NCBI RefSeq assembly: GCF_026343335.1
Contig: NZ_JAPELX010000001.1
Coordinates: 7,750,001 to 7,814,000, forward strand
DNA length: 64,000 nt
Source: Streptomyces sp. NBC_00078
Lineage (GTDB): Bacteria; Actinomycetota; Actinomycetes; Streptomycetales; Streptomycetaceae
Direction: 5' to 3'
Under the pieces are notes generated by a model, which was not told the DNA's origin, did not search any database, and was given only the letters and a program-made list of their open reading frames with translations. Made by a program: the position numbers and the translations under genes. How positions within the stretch are numbered: position 1 is the first letter of the stretch; every line of letters begins with the position of its first letter. Shown here piece after piece: positions 41,276 through 51,492 of this stretch.

Positions 41276-42337
41276 TTGCAGGCTGCCGTCAGCGTCACTC
41301 CCGCCCGTGTCCCCGAACTGCTGCTGGGCCTGGCCACCGTGCGGCCGGTCTTCATCTGGGGTGCCCCAGGGATCGGAAAGTCCTCCCTCGTCAGGGACTT
41401 CGCAGAGTCGTTGGGGCTTACGTGTGTGAGCCTGCTCGGTACCCAGCTCGCGCCCGAGGACCTCATCGGAGTGCCCCAGATCCGAGACGGGCGCTCGGTG
41501 TTCTGCCCGCCGGAGGCCATCGCCCGCGACGAGCCGTACTGCCTGTTCCTGGACGAGCTGAACGCGGCCACACCGGATGTGCAGAAGGCGTTCTACTCCC
41601 TCATCCTCGACCGCCGTATCGGCAGCTACGAACTGCCGAAGGGCTCGATCGTCATCGGCGCCGGAAACCGGTCGACGGACAACGCGCTCGCGCGGCCCAT
41701 CGCCTCCGCCCTCGTCAACCGCCTCACCCACGTCCATCTGGAGGCGTCCGCCAAGGACTGGCTGACCTGGGCCGCGAACAACGCCATCCACCCCTGGATC
41801 CTCGACCACCTGACCGACCGGCCCGACCACCTGTGGTCCAAGCCGCCGAAGACCGAGGAGCCCTTCTCCACGCCCCGCTCCTGGCACATGCTCTCCGACG
41901 CGCTGCACTCCTTCGGCCAGGGGCTCGACGAGGAGACCCTGAAGGTCCTCGCGCACGGCACGCTGACACCCCGGCACGCCACCGCGTTCTGCGGCTACGT
42001 CAAGATCGTGCGCAGCCAGTTCGGCATCGAGGCGATCATCAAGGGCGACGCCCGCTGGCCGAACCGGCTCGCGGACCGCGACCTGCTCTACTACCTCGCC
42101 GAGTCCTTCCGCGGCCGCCTGATCAAGGAGCTGCCGGTCAGCAAGGAGCACATGTCGGCGAACGGCCGGCAGACCGCGTACCGGGCCAAGTCGCTGCTCG
42201 TGCAGCTCGCGGAGATCTCCGTCGAGGTCGCCCAGACCGTCATCGCCTCCGACGCCGACGGCAACCCCGTCCTGCCCGCGTGGTTCCTCATCGAGGCCGC
42301 CCGGGACATGCCCCGGCTGGTGGAGGCGCGCCGGTGA
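41276..42337 (+). CDS. MoxR-type AAA+ ATPase
   Basis: 353 residues; TTG start with AAGGAG 8 bases upstream. AAA+ core: Walker A IWGAPGIGKSSLV, Walker B CLFLDELNAATPDVQKAFYSLILDRRIG (MoxR-like 'DE.n...p.vq.all'), sensor-1 VIGAGNRSTDNALARPIASALVNRL. The C-terminal half is a helical lid region. MoxR ATPases act as chaperones that insert cofactors or remodel a partner carrying a VWA domain. Here the partner is immediately downstream with an overlapping GTGA (42334-42337). Confidence 0.9.
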   Translation: MQAAVSVTPARVPELLLGLATVRPVFIWGAPGIGKSSLVRDFAESLGLTCVSLLGTQLAPEDLIGVPQIRDGRSVFCPPEAIARDEPYCLFLDELNAATPDVQKAFYSLILDRRIGSYELPKGSIVIGAGNRSTDNALARPIASALVNRLTHVHLEASAKDWLTWAANNAIHPWILDHLTDRPDHLWSKPPKTEEPFSTPRSWHMLSDALHSFGQGLDEETLKVLAHGTLTPRHATAFCGYVKIVRSQFGIEAIIKGDARWPNRLADRDLLYYLAESFRGRLIKELPVSKEHMSANGRQTAYRAKSLLVQLAEISVEVAQTVIASDADGNPVLPAWFLIEAARDMPRLVEARR

Positions 42338-44136
42338 GCAGGACCCGGGGCAAGGGGCAGAAGAAGCGGGACCTCGCGTCCGAGGCGTTCGCCGAGGGGA
42401 TGCGGCTGGTGAAGGCCAACCCGGCGCTGGCGGCCGTCGACTTCGCCGTCTGCAGGCAGGAGGAGTGCCGGTGCGCGCCCCGCGACCACCTCGTGGTCGT
42501 CGACTCCAACGGCGACCTGCACGTCCACCCGAGACGCCTGGCCGAACCCGCCGCCTGGGCCTGGGCCGTCGCGCACGCCGTGCTGCACCTCGGCTTCGGA
42601 CACGTCCCGGCGGTGAAGGGCCCGCAACCGCGCGAACAGCCCGACCGGTACGACCTCGCCGCGCGCTGCGTCGTCGTCAACCGCTTCCTGCTGAACTTCA
42701 CCATCGGCACCACCCCCGAGGAACTCCCCGCCTCCTATCCCGACGGCGACGAGGAGCAACTCGCCGCGCGCTGGCGGCGGGACGGGATCCCGCCCGCGTA
42801 CGAGCGCTGCGGAACGGCGGGCGACGAGCCCGACCTGCTGCTTCTGCCGTGGGCGGGCTGGATGCAGCCCCCGGACCACCAGCTGGCGTTCGCCACCGCC
42901 CTGACCCGGACCGTGTCGGCGGCGATGGACATGGCGGGCGGCCGCCGCGACTCCCTCACCGGCGAAGTGGCCCCGCAGCGCCCCTGGCAGCAGGCCCTGA
43001 GCTGGTTCATCTCCTCCTACCCGCTGCTCGGCGGCATCGCGGCCGGCATCACCCTCGTCGCCGACGCCGAACTCACCCGCGCCCACGGCATCTCCGTCGC
43101 CGCGGTGAACCCGGAGTCCGGCGAGATCTACGTCAACCCCCTGCGCCATTTCGACGACGAGGAATGGCGGTTCATCCTCGCCCACGAGATGCTGCACGCC
43201 GCCCTGCGCCACGGCGACCGCTGCGGCACCCGCGACCCCTACCTGTTCAACATCGCCTGCGACTACGTCATCAACGGCTGGCTGTGCGAAATGCAGGTCG
43301 GCACCATGCCGGAGGGCCTGCTGTACGACCCCGCCCTCGCCGGTCTCTCGTCCGAGGAGGTCTACGACCGCCTCGCCGGTGACCTGCGCCGGATGCGCCG
43401 CCTTGCCACCCTGCGCGGCAAGGGCCTCGGCGACGTCCTCGGCGCCCCGCTGGGCCCGCCCGGCGACTACGTCGACCTCGACGAGTTCTACCGCCGCGGC
43501 CTCTACCAGGGCCTGGACCTGCACCAGCAGCAGGAGCGCGGCCTCCTGCCGGGCGGCCTGGTCGAGGAGATCCGCGCGCTGAGCCACCCGCCGCTCCCCT
43601 GGGACGCCCAACTCGCCCGCTGGTTCGACGAGTTCGTGCCCAGCCCACAGCCCGTACGGACGTACGCGCGCCCCTCCCGGCGCCAGTCCTCCACCCCGGA
43701 CATCCCGCGCGCGGGCCGCTACTTCCCGCCCGAGGAGATCGCCCGCTGCACCTTCGGCGTGGTCCTCGACACCTCGGGCTCGATGGAGCGCACGCTGCTC
43801 GGCAAGGCCCTCGGCGCCATCGCCTCCTACGCCGGCGCCCGCGACGTACCGGCCGCCCGCGTCGTCTTCTGCGACGCGGCCCCGCACGACGCGGGCTATG
43901 TGCCGGTCACCGAGATCGCCGGCCGGGTCCGGGTCCACGGCCGTGGGGGCACGGCCCTGCAGCCCGGCATCGACCTGCTGCACCGCGCGGACGACTTCCC
44001 GCCGGGCGCCCCCGTCCTCGTCATCACGGACGGCTGGTGCGACGTGCTGCGGGTGCGGCGCGAGCACGCGTATCTCATCCCGCAGGGCGCACGCCTGCCG
44101 TTCACCGCGCGTGGGCCCGTGTTTCGGGTGCAGTAG
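42334..44136 (+). CDS. DUF2201-type putative metallopeptidase with VWA-like domain
   Basis: 600 residues; GTG start inside the MoxR stop. N-terminal region with His/Cys (VCRQEECRCAPRDH, HAVLHLGFGH), then a zincin-like site FILAHEMLHAALRHGDRC (HExxH) near residues 285-300. The C-terminal VWA-like domain begins FGVVLDTSGSMERTLLGKALGAIASYA (MIDAS DxSGS) and ends PVLVITDGWCDVL. This is the DUF2201 metallopeptidase/VWA arrangement usually partnered by a MoxR ATPase. A metal-dependent protein-processing or assembly role is inferred; no substrate is known. Confidence 0.87.
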   Translation: MSRTRGKGQKKRDLASEAFAEGMRLVKANPALAAVDFAVCRQEECRCAPRDHLVVVDSNGDLHVHPRRLAEPAAWAWAVAHAVLHLGFGHVPAVKGPQPREQPDRYDLAARCVVVNRFLLNFTIGTTPEELPASYPDGDEEQLAARWRRDGIPPAYERCGTAGDEPDLLLLPWAGWMQPPDHQLAFATALTRTVSAAMDMAGGRRDSLTGEVAPQRPWQQALSWFISSYPLLGGIAAGITLVADAELTRAHGISVAAVNPESGEIYVNPLRHFDDEEWRFILAHEMLHAALRHGDRCGTRDPYLFNIACDYVINGWLCEMQVGTMPEGLLYDPALAGLSSEEVYDRLAGDLRRMRRLATLRGKGLGDVLGAPLGPPGDYVDLDEFYRRGLYQGLDLHQQQERGLLPGGLVEEIRALSHPPLPWDAQLARWFDEFVPSPQPVRTYARPSRRQSSTPDIPRAGRYFPPEEIARCTFGVVLDTSGSMERTLLGKALGAIASYAGARDVPAARVVFCDAAPHDAGYVPVTEIAGRVRVHGRGGTALQPGIDLLHRADDFPPGAPVLVITDGWCDVLRVRREHAYLIPQGARLPFTARGPVFRVQ

Positions 44137-44193
44137 GCCGGAATGTGATCGGATGGCGTCGCAAGGAACAATCAGAATTCGGAAGGACTCACC

Positions 44194-44622
44194 GTGGCAA
44201 CCACGCGCTCCGCACACACCGTCTGGGAAGGCAGCCTGATCGAGGGCAGCGGTGTCGTCAATTTCGACTCCTCCGGTGCCATCGAGGCACAGCCGGTCAC
44301 GTGGGCTTCACGCTCCCAGGACGCCAATGGCAAGACCAGTCCCGAAGAGCTGATCGCCGCCGCGCACTCCAGCTGCTTCTCCATGGCGCTGTCGCACGCC
44401 CTGAACGGCTCCGGCACCCCGCCCACCAAGCTCGTCACCTCGGCGGACGTGAACTTCCAGCCGGGTGAGGGCATCACCGGCATCCACCTCACCGTCGAGG
44501 GCACGGTCCCCGGCATCGACGAGGACGCCTTCGTCGCCGCCGCCGAGGACGCCAAGAAGAACTGCCCGGTCAGCCAGGCCCTGACCGGCACGACGATCAC
44601 TCTGTCGGCCAAGCTCGCCTGA
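44194..44622 (+). CDS. OsmC/Ohr family peroxiredoxin-like protein
   Basis: 142 residues. The two redox cysteines are present: SPEELIAAAHSSCFSMALSHAL and AKKNCPVSQALTGT. The SPEELIAAAHSSCF context and length match the OsmC/Ohr branch, which reduces organic hydroperoxides using thiols in the cytoplasm. GTG 44194 follows GGAAGGA. A strong hairpin lies 27 bases past the stop. Placed between the MoxR pair and dnaK but apparently monocistronic. Confidence 0.9.
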   Translation: MATTRSAHTVWEGSLIEGSGVVNFDSSGAIEAQPVTWASRSQDANGKTSPEELIAAAHSSCFSMALSHALNGSGTPPTKLVTSADVNFQPGEGITGIHLTVEGTVPGIDEDAFVAAAEDAKKNCPVSQALTGTTITLSAKLA

Positions 44623-44649
44623 CACCCGTACGGCCTGTACGGCCCTCGA

Positions 44650-44680
44650 TGCCGCGCCCCGCGGGCCAGGGGGCGCGGCA
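44650..44680 (+). terminator. Hairpin terminator after OsmC gene
   Basis: TGCCGCGCCCC (44650-44660) pairs perfectly with GGGGCGCGGCA (44670-44680); the loop is 9 bases. It sits 27 bases past the OsmC stop and is followed by CCGTCGTTTCC. Confidence 0.75.
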
Positions 44681-44704
44681 CCGTCGTTTCCGGGGTACCC
44701 GGCG

Positions 44705-44738
44705 TACGTGGGGTACGCGGCCTACGTGGGGCACGCGG
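44705..44738. repeat. Direct repeat upstream of dnaK
   Basis: TACGTGGGGTACGCGG (44705-44720) is repeated with one change as TACGTGGGGCACGCGG (44723-44738), an 18-base period, immediately before the TTGACA of the dnaK promoter. Two-turn helical spacing could suit a tandem-bound regulator. Confidence 0.6.
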
Positions 44739-44739
44739 C

Positions 44740-44769
44740 ATTGACAACAGCCCACTCAAGTTTTGTGCT
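44740..44769 (+). promoter_or_regulatory. dnaK: dnaK promoter with HspR (HAIR)-like site
   Basis: TTGACA (44741-44746) with a 17-base spacer before a poor -10 TGTGCT (44764-44769). Overlapping it, ATTGACA-N7-ACTCAAG (44740-44760) keeps one perfect half and TTGA of the other half of the HspR consensus CTTGAGT-N7-ACTCAAG. HspR represses dnaK operons in Streptomyces when DnaK is free. Confidence 0.5.
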
Positions 44770-44805
44770 GGAGTCTGGGAAGCGCCCTGGCGGAAGGGGA
44801 CGGAG

Positions 44806-46688
<1,883 letters not shown>

Positions 46689-46692
<4 letters not shown>

Positions 46693-46789
46693 AACCCCGG
46701 CCTGGCGGTGGTTCCCTCGGCCCGGATCAGGCCGGTGAGGAGGAGGGCGACGGCGACATACGGCAGGAAACCCGCAGCGGTGTGGTCAT
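46689..46789 (-). pseudogene. narI: narI remnant (5' fragment, frameshifted)
   Basis: An ATG at 46789 overlaps the narJ stop (ATGA), the normal narJ-narI junction. It opens MTTPLR but a one-base slip follows. In the shifted frame the first NarI membrane helix is readable (GFLPYVAVALLLTGLI), then the sequence ends at a TAG at 46689, overlapping the dnaK stop. The remaining about 200 residues of the cytochrome b subunit, with its heme histidines, are gone. Confidence 0.75.
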
Positions 46790-47280
46790 GGGCGCGCCCT
46801 CGTGTGTCCGAGGGGGAGGGCGGCGCACACGGCATCCAGGACAGACGCGTACGGAGTGCCGAACTCGGTGAGCCGGCACCGGAGTTGATCGAGTCCGGCA
46901 CGGTGTTCCGTCAGCACGTCCGTGTCGCCGGTGCGCGCCGCGAACTCCAGCACGGCGGGCAGGAAGTCGGGCAGTTCCTCGCCGGTGAACTCCAGGCCGG
47001 CGGCGCGGTATACCTCCTGGAAGCGGACCAGCGCCATGCCGCGCTGCCGGGTGTCCCCGTCCCGCCACCAGCTCAGACAGAGGCTGTGGCGGTTCTCGGA
47101 GGCGAAGACCTGGACGTAGTGCGCGGCCAGTTCCTGAGGCGGTGTGACGGCCGCGTGATCCACGAACTCCCGCAGCTGCGGGGCCGCTTCGCGCAGCAGC
47201 GGCAGCCGGGCCCGGAAGTCCTCGTCGGGATAGGTCAGGCAGAGTGCTGCCGCCTGGTACAGCACGGCGTCCGAGGGCAT
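46786..47280 (-). pseudogene. narJ: narJ, shortened nitrate reductase chaperone
   Basis: 164 residues of open frame with clear NarJ/TorD-like sequence: LYQAAALCLTYPDEDFRARLPLLREAAPQLREFVDH, QELAAHYVQVFASENRHSLCLSWWRDGDTRQRGMALVRFQEVYRAAGL, LPDFLPAVLEFAARTG. It stops at CAALPLGHTRARP, about 40-60 residues short of usual actinobacterial NarJ. NarJ inserts the molybdenum cofactor into NarG; with NarG lost here it has no client. The frame is still open, so decay is recent or the protein retains use. It starts one base into the stop of the narH fragment. Confidence 0.75.
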
Positions 47281-47538
47281 CAGGTCTCCTTCACGTCGGC
47301 CGGGCCGACCGGGTCGTCGGCCGCCTCGGCCGGATGGTCGGCGCTCCGGCGTCCGCGCAGCAGGTGGAAGTTCTCCACCGGCACCAGCGGCAGCCGCCTG
47401 CGCCCCGGGTCCTGACCGAAGGGGCTGTCACCGCCGATCCCTGGCCCGCCGGCGTGGTCGAGACCGCACCTGTCACAGAGCCGGCAGTGGCGGCCGTGGC
47501 CTCCGGTCGGCGGGCGTCGCCCACGGCCGCCGTCGGAA
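47280..47538 (-). pseudogene. narH: 3' fragment of nitrate reductase subunit (probably narH)
   Basis: Upstream of narJ the minus strand reads GGDSPFGQDPGRRRLPLVPVENFHLLRGRRSADHP and on to a TGA overlapping the narJ ATG. Position and stop-start overlap fit the end of narH. The preceding frame (CRLCDRCGLDHAGGPGIGG) has no start and joins directly to the narG fragment. All four iron-sulfur cysteine clusters of NarH are missing. NarH identity is inferred from gene order. Confidence 0.55.
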
Positions 47539-47730
47539 TCACGTCACTCCGCGTGTGGAGTTCACGGCCTTGTCATGGCTCCAGCGGTCCCGGTGGAAGG
47601 CGTCCGCCTCCCGCCCGCAGGTCAGGCCGATGCTGTGCGGATCGGGCGCCGGGATACCGGGCCGGAAGAAGCGGCCGGCGAGCAACAGCGCCGCTCCCGG
47701 CCCGGTGGGCGGTATCCGCGTGTCGGCCAC
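47539..47730 (-). pseudogene. narG: narG remnant (first about 60 codons)
   Basis: GTG 47730 with GGGAG 8 bases upstream begins a 63-codon frame that contains the unmistakable NarG N-terminus: AGRFFRPGIPAPDPHS, then GREADAFHRDRWSHDKAVNSTRGV. In intact NarG this continues NCTGSCSWKVYVKDG. Here it breaks after RGV, and a TGA follows 2 codons later. More than 1100 residues of the molybdenum catalytic subunit are deleted. The start region survives, so the operon lost its interior rather than its promoter end. Confidence 0.82.
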
Positions 47731-47811
47731 GTGCGTCGCTCCCTTGCTCGCTCTGGCCTACGACGCTAGGGGCGAGCGGGGGAACGCACCCGTTCACGGC
47801 AGCCGTACGGG

Positions 47812-48645
47812 TCAGGGGCGGGGCAGAGCCGGGCCGGGCTTGCGGGCGACACCTGCGTACACCGGCACGACACCCTCCGCCTGCACCGCCACGTCCTCGG
47901 CCTCCGGGCGCCATCCGGTCACCGGGATCACACCGGGGCCGAGCAGTTCCAGGCCGTCGAAGAAGCGCCGGAACTCGGTGATCGACCGGGGGTGGAAGGG
48001 CGTGCCACCGGCCCGGAAGGCACCGGCGGCCTTTGCGACGGCCTCCGGATTCAGGTCGGGGGTGACCTGCGACAGGATCAGACAGCTGCCCGGGGCCAGC
48101 GCCGCGACGTAACTCCCCACCATTCCGTAGACATCGTCGCCGTCGGCCTCGTCACCCAGGTAGTGGGTCAACGCGACCAGCGACAGTGCGACAGGCCGCG
48201 TGAAGTCCAGGGACTCCTCGGCCCGCGCAAGGAGCGTGCCGACGTCCCGCACGTCCGCGTGCACGTAGTCCGTGCTGCCCTCGGCGGAGCCGTGCAGCAG
48301 CGCCTGGGCGTGCCGCAGCACGATCGGGTCGTTGTCCGCGTACACCACCCGGGCCTCAGGTGCCACGCCCTGCGCCACCTGGTGCAGGTTGGGCTCGGTG
48401 GGGATGCCCGTGCCGATGTCCAGGAACTGGCGTATCCCCGCCTCGGCAACCGTGCGGACGGCCCGGTGCATGAACCTCCGGTTGGCCCGTGCCCCACGTA
48501 CCGCGGTGTTGTCCAGGGCGAGAATCCTGCGCGCCAGTTCCTCGTCCACCGGGTAGTTGTCCTTGCCGCCCAGCCACCAGTCGTACACGCGGGCGGGATG
48601 CGGCCGGCTGGTGTCGATCTGCGGCGCGGCGTCGGAACCGGTCAT
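47812..48645 (-). CDS. DUF574-type SAM-dependent methyltransferase
   Basis: 277 residues starting TGSDAAPQIDTSRPHPARVYDWWLGGKDNYPVDEELARRIL. This is the Streptomyces 'SAM-dependent methyltransferase' (DUF574/TIGR-type) signature, with YDWWLGGKDNY. The SAM site IRQFLDIGTGIPTEPNLHQVAQ and VVYADNDPIVL, then DVRDVGTLLARAEESLDFTRPVALSLVALTHYL, are all present. These proteins are very numerous in Streptomyces and usually paired with XRE-DUF5753/DUF397 regulators, as here with the XRE gene just upstream on the same strand. Target unknown. Confidence 0.88.
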   Translation of the reverse strand: MTGSDAAPQIDTSRPHPARVYDWWLGGKDNYPVDEELARRILALDNTAVRGARANRRFMHRAVRTVAEAGIRQFLDIGTGIPTEPNLHQVAQGVAPEARVVYADNDPIVLRHAQALLHGSAEGSTDYVHADVRDVGTLLARAEESLDFTRPVALSLVALTHYLGDEADGDDVYGMVGSYVAALAPGSCLILSQVTPDLNPEAVAKAAGAFRAGGTPFHPRSITEFRRFFDGLELLGPGVIPVTGWRPEAEDVAVQAEGVVPVYAGVARKPGPALPRP

Positions 48646-48731
48646 GCGGTGTCTGCTCCTCGATGCGATGGGGAACGGTGCCGTGCGTGACTCAGACGTT
48701 CGTGGCTGAGGCGTTCGTGACCGGGACGGAC

Positions 48732-49595
48732 TCAGAAGTTCCTGCGGCACTCCCGCAGAATCCTCTTCGTGCGCTGGGCCGACGCGGCCCGCGCCGTCAT
48801 GTGGTCGAGGACCTCCAGGTGTGCGGAGACCTCCGTGCGCGAGTCGAGGTACAGGGCCCCGGTCAGGTACTCGGTGAAGACCATGTCGGGCAGCTCCGGT
48901 TCGCCGAAGCGGAACAGCGTGAAGGGCGCGTACGTCCCCGGGTGAGGGCCGTCCTTGAACTCGGCGATCTGCAGCGTGACCCGGTCGCGCTCGGCGAAGT
49001 CCAGCAGCTTGTCCAGCTGTTCGCGCATCACCTCGCCGCGGGTGCTCACCGGACGCCGCAAGACCGTTTCGTCCATGATCACCCACAGGTGGGGCGGATC
49101 CGGGCGCTCCAGGAGCCGCTGGCGGGCCATCCGCAGGGACACATGCCGCTCGATGGTCTCCGGTCCGGTCTGCCCGACCGTTCCCGCCTCCATCACGGCA
49201 TGCGCGTACTGCGCGGTCTGCAGCAGTCCGGGTACGAAGTGCGGCTCGTAGGAGCGGACGATGGTCGCGGCGCCCTCCAGGCTCACATAGAGGCTGAACC
49301 AGTCCGGCAGCACGTCGTGGAACCGCTGCCACCAGCCCGGCCGGTTCGCCTCCTCGGCGAGGGCGACGAACGCGGCCGCCTCGTCGTCCGGGACGCCGTA
49401 CGTCTCCAGCAGCACCTGGACGTACGGGATCTTCAGGGCGACCTCGGCCATCTCCATCCGCCGTACGGTCGCGGGGGCCACCCGCAGGACGCGAGCGGCC
49501 TCCTCACGTTTGAGCCGGGCCGTCTCCCGCAGCTCCTGCAGTCGCTTGCCGAGGACCACCTGACCGACGGTGGGCGCGGGACGCCGTTCGCTCAC
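48732..49595 (-). CDS. XRE-family regulator with DUF5753 domain
   Basis: 287 residues; GTG start. N-terminal helix-turn-helix (about 15-70: LGKRLQELRETARLKREEAARVLRVAPATVRRMEMAEVALK) followed by DUF5753 (about 95-280: YEPHFVPGLLQTAQYAHAVMEAG, RMARQRLLERPDPPHLWVIMDETVLRRPV, PFTLFRFGEPELPDMVFTEYLTGALYLD). Streptomyces has dozens of these, often beside a small DUF397 partner; none is visible here. It probably regulates, or is functionally tied to, the DUF574 methyltransferase 86 bases downstream. Confidence 0.87.
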   Translation of the reverse strand: MSERRPAPTVGQVVLGKRLQELRETARLKREEAARVLRVAPATVRRMEMAEVALKIPYVQVLLETYGVPDDEAAAFVALAEEANRPGWWQRFHDVLPDWFSLYVSLEGAATIVRSYEPHFVPGLLQTAQYAHAVMEAGTVGQTGPETIERHVSLRMARQRLLERPDPPHLWVIMDETVLRRPVSTRGEVMREQLDKLLDFAERDRVTLQIAEFKDGPHPGTYAPFTLFRFGEPELPDMVFTEYLTGALYLDSRTEVSAHLEVLDHMTARAASAQRTKRILRECRRNF

Positions 49596-49779
49596 GCCAC
49601 GCCTCCCCTACCCGCCGAAGTATGCGCGAGCAGTGTGCCATGTTCCGGTGCCGGTCTCACGGGATCGATGGTGAGGCGCTCGCCACGTGGGTCGTCGGCG
49701 GGGCCGGCCGGTGCCGCATCACCCCTCGGCACCCGGGTCCCAGCTGCCACGACCGCACCTCGGCGGAGGACGATTCGCC

Positions 49780-50205
49780 ATGTCCGCGACCCAGTTCACC
49801 GCGCTCGCCCGGACCCGTGACCCGCACACCGCGCTGCGTCGCTTCCTCGCCCTGGACGCGGCCGTGACCGGCGCCAACGGTCTCCTCTGCCTCGCCGCGT
49901 CCGGACCGCTGGGCCGGTTTCTCGGTGTCGGCTCGGGACTGCTCCTCGAACTCGGCGTATTCCTCGCGGTGTTCGCCGCCGGTGTAGGGGTGCTCGCCTC
50001 CCGCGCCCGCCCGGCCACGCTGCCCGTGCGGGACGTGGTCGAGGCCAACCTCGCCTGGGCGGCGCTCAGTTGTGTCGCGTTGGCGGTGTGGCTCACGCCC
50101 AGTGCGGCCGGTGCGGTGTGGACGGTGCTGCAGGCGGTCACCGTGGCAGGCTTCGCCCTGTTGCAGTACGCGGCCCTGAGGGCACGTCAGGGAAGAAGCG
50201 ACTGA
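49780..50205 (+). CDS. Four-helix integral membrane protein, unknown function
   Basis: 141 residues; ATG with GGAGGA 9 bases upstream. Four predicted hydrophobic helices: ALDAAVTGANGLLCLAASG, GSGLLLELGVFLAVFAAGVGVLAS, NLAWAALSCVALAVWLT and AVWTVLQAVTVAGFALLQYAAL. No known domain recognised; resembles small Streptomyces membrane proteins annotated only as hypothetical. The 3' end overlaps the convergent XRE gene by 19 bases. Confidence 0.7.
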   Translation: MSATQFTALARTRDPHTALRRFLALDAAVTGANGLLCLAASGPLGRFLGVGSGLLLELGVFLAVFAAGVGVLASRARPATLPVRDVVEANLAWAALSCVALAVWLTPSAAGAVWTVLQAVTVAGFALLQYAALRARQGRSD

Positions 50206-51017
50206 AGGTACTTGACCGTCGCCGGGTCGGCCGGGAGGAACGTCTCGATGGCCAGCTCGGCGACCGTCACGTCCATGGGGGTGTTGAAGGTGGAGATGGA
50301 GGAGATGAAGGACAGCGTCCGGCCCTCGTGCTCGACCTGCATCGGCAGGGCGAAGTAGGGGACCGGGTCCACCGGTTCGCGCGCGTGCTCCGCTTCGCGC
50401 ACCGGGTAGGCCGCCACCTCCTCGTACAGCGCCCGCAGTGGCTCCGAGCGGTGCAGCGCGATCTGCCGCTCCATCTGGGCGAGCAGATGGCCGCGCCACT
50501 CACGGAGGTTGCGGATGCGGGGCGCCAGGCCCTCGGGGTGCAGCGTCAGCCGCATGGCGTTCAACGGCGGTTCGAGCAGGGACTCCGGGACACCTTCCAG
50601 CAGCATCGTGATGCCCCGGTTGGCCGCGACGACGTTGTACACCGCGTCGACCACCAGCGCGGGGTAGGGCTCGTAGCCCTGGATGAGGCGTTCCATGCCC
50701 TGGCGGAGTGCGTCCAACGCGGGCGAGTCCAGCGGGGTCTCCGGATAGTGCGGGGCGTAACCGGCCGCCAGCAGCAGGGCGTTGCGCTCGCGTACCGGGA
50801 CGTCCAGGTGCTCGGCCAGCCTGAGCACCATCTGCTCGCTCGGCCGGGAACGGCCCGTCTCGATGAAGCTGATGTGCCGCGCCGAGGAGTCGGCACGCAG
50901 TGCCAGCTCCAGCTGGCTGACCCGCCGCCGCTCCCGCCAGGCCCTCAGCAGAGGGCCGACCCCTTTGCCGTCGGAGGTGGCTGCGGATGCCGGGTGTCCG
51001 GTCGCGACAGTGGTCAT
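50187..51017 (-). CDS. XRE-family regulator, MmyB-like
   Basis: 276 residues. The HTH (about 22-80: LLRAWRERRRVSQLELALRADSSARHISFIETGRSRPSEQMVLRLAEHLDV) is followed by an MmyB-like ligand-binding domain: RNALLLAAGYAPHYPETPLDS, YEPYPALVVDAVYNVVAANRGITMLLEGVP and VPYFALPMQVEHEGRTLSFISSISTFNTPMDVTVAELAIETFLPAD. MmyB proteins of this type bind fatty acids. No Shine-Dalgarno precedes ATG 51017, which suggests a leaderless transcript. Divergent from the phhB operon (165 bases). Confidence 0.87.
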   Translation of the reverse strand: MTTVATGHPASAATSDGKGVGPLLRAWRERRRVSQLELALRADSSARHISFIETGRSRPSEQMVLRLAEHLDVPVRERNALLLAAGYAPHYPETPLDSPALDALRQGMERLIQGYEPYPALVVDAVYNVVAANRGITMLLEGVPESLLEPPLNAMRLTLHPEGLAPRIRNLREWRGHLLAQMERQIALHRSEPLRALYEEVAAYPVREAEHAREPVDPVPYFALPMQVEHEGRTLSFISSISTFNTPMDVTVAELAIETFLPADPATVKYLQSLLP

Positions 51018-51181
51018 ACGTACGACCGTAGCCGAGGAGCGGGTGTGGATCTCCCCGCTCGCCGACGATCTCGGTGCCGTGCGTGTCCGCGGCCCTGTGA
51101 TCGGGCACCCCCTTACTGACCAGGGCCGTCGTGGCACGGCTGTGGCAGGCTGAGGACATACCCCCAGGAAGGAGCGAGGTC

Positions 51182-51487
51182 ATGGCTGTCGAACCGCTGT
51201 CGCAGAAGGAGATCGAGGACCGGCTCGCCGAGCTGCCGGGCTGGTCCCTCGACGGGGACCGCATCACCCGCTCCTACCGGCTCGGCACGCATTTCGCGGC
51301 GACGGCGATGGTCGTGCACATCGCCCAGGTCCAGGAGGAGCTCGACCACCACAGCGACCTCGCCCTCGGCTACAACACGGTGTCCCTGTCCGTGAACACG
51401 CACAGTGCGGGCGGCAGGGTCACCGAGCTCGACTTCGGTCTGGCCCGCAAGGTCGAGGACCTGGCACAGGGCCACGGGGCACACTGA
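51182..51487 (+). CDS. phhB: 4a-hydroxytetrahydrobiopterin dehydratase
   Basis: 101 residues, single-domain pterin-4a-carbinolamine dehydratase: SQKEIEDRLAELPGWSLDGDRITRSYRLGTHFAATAMVVHIAQVQEELDHHSDLALGYNTVSLSVNTHSAGGRVTELDFGLARKVE. The HH.D..L.Y..V...L.TH..GG.T..D..LA pattern holds the catalytic histidines. It regenerates the pterin cofactor of aromatic hydroxylases; no hydroxylase is nearby. GAAGGAG precedes ATG 51182. The next gene starts 5 bases after its stop. Confidence 0.9.
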   Translation: MAVEPLSQKEIEDRLAELPGWSLDGDRITRSYRLGTHFAATAMVVHIAQVQEELDHHSDLALGYNTVSLSVNTHSAGGRVTELDFGLARKVEDLAQGHGAH

Positions 51488-51492
51488 CCGGC

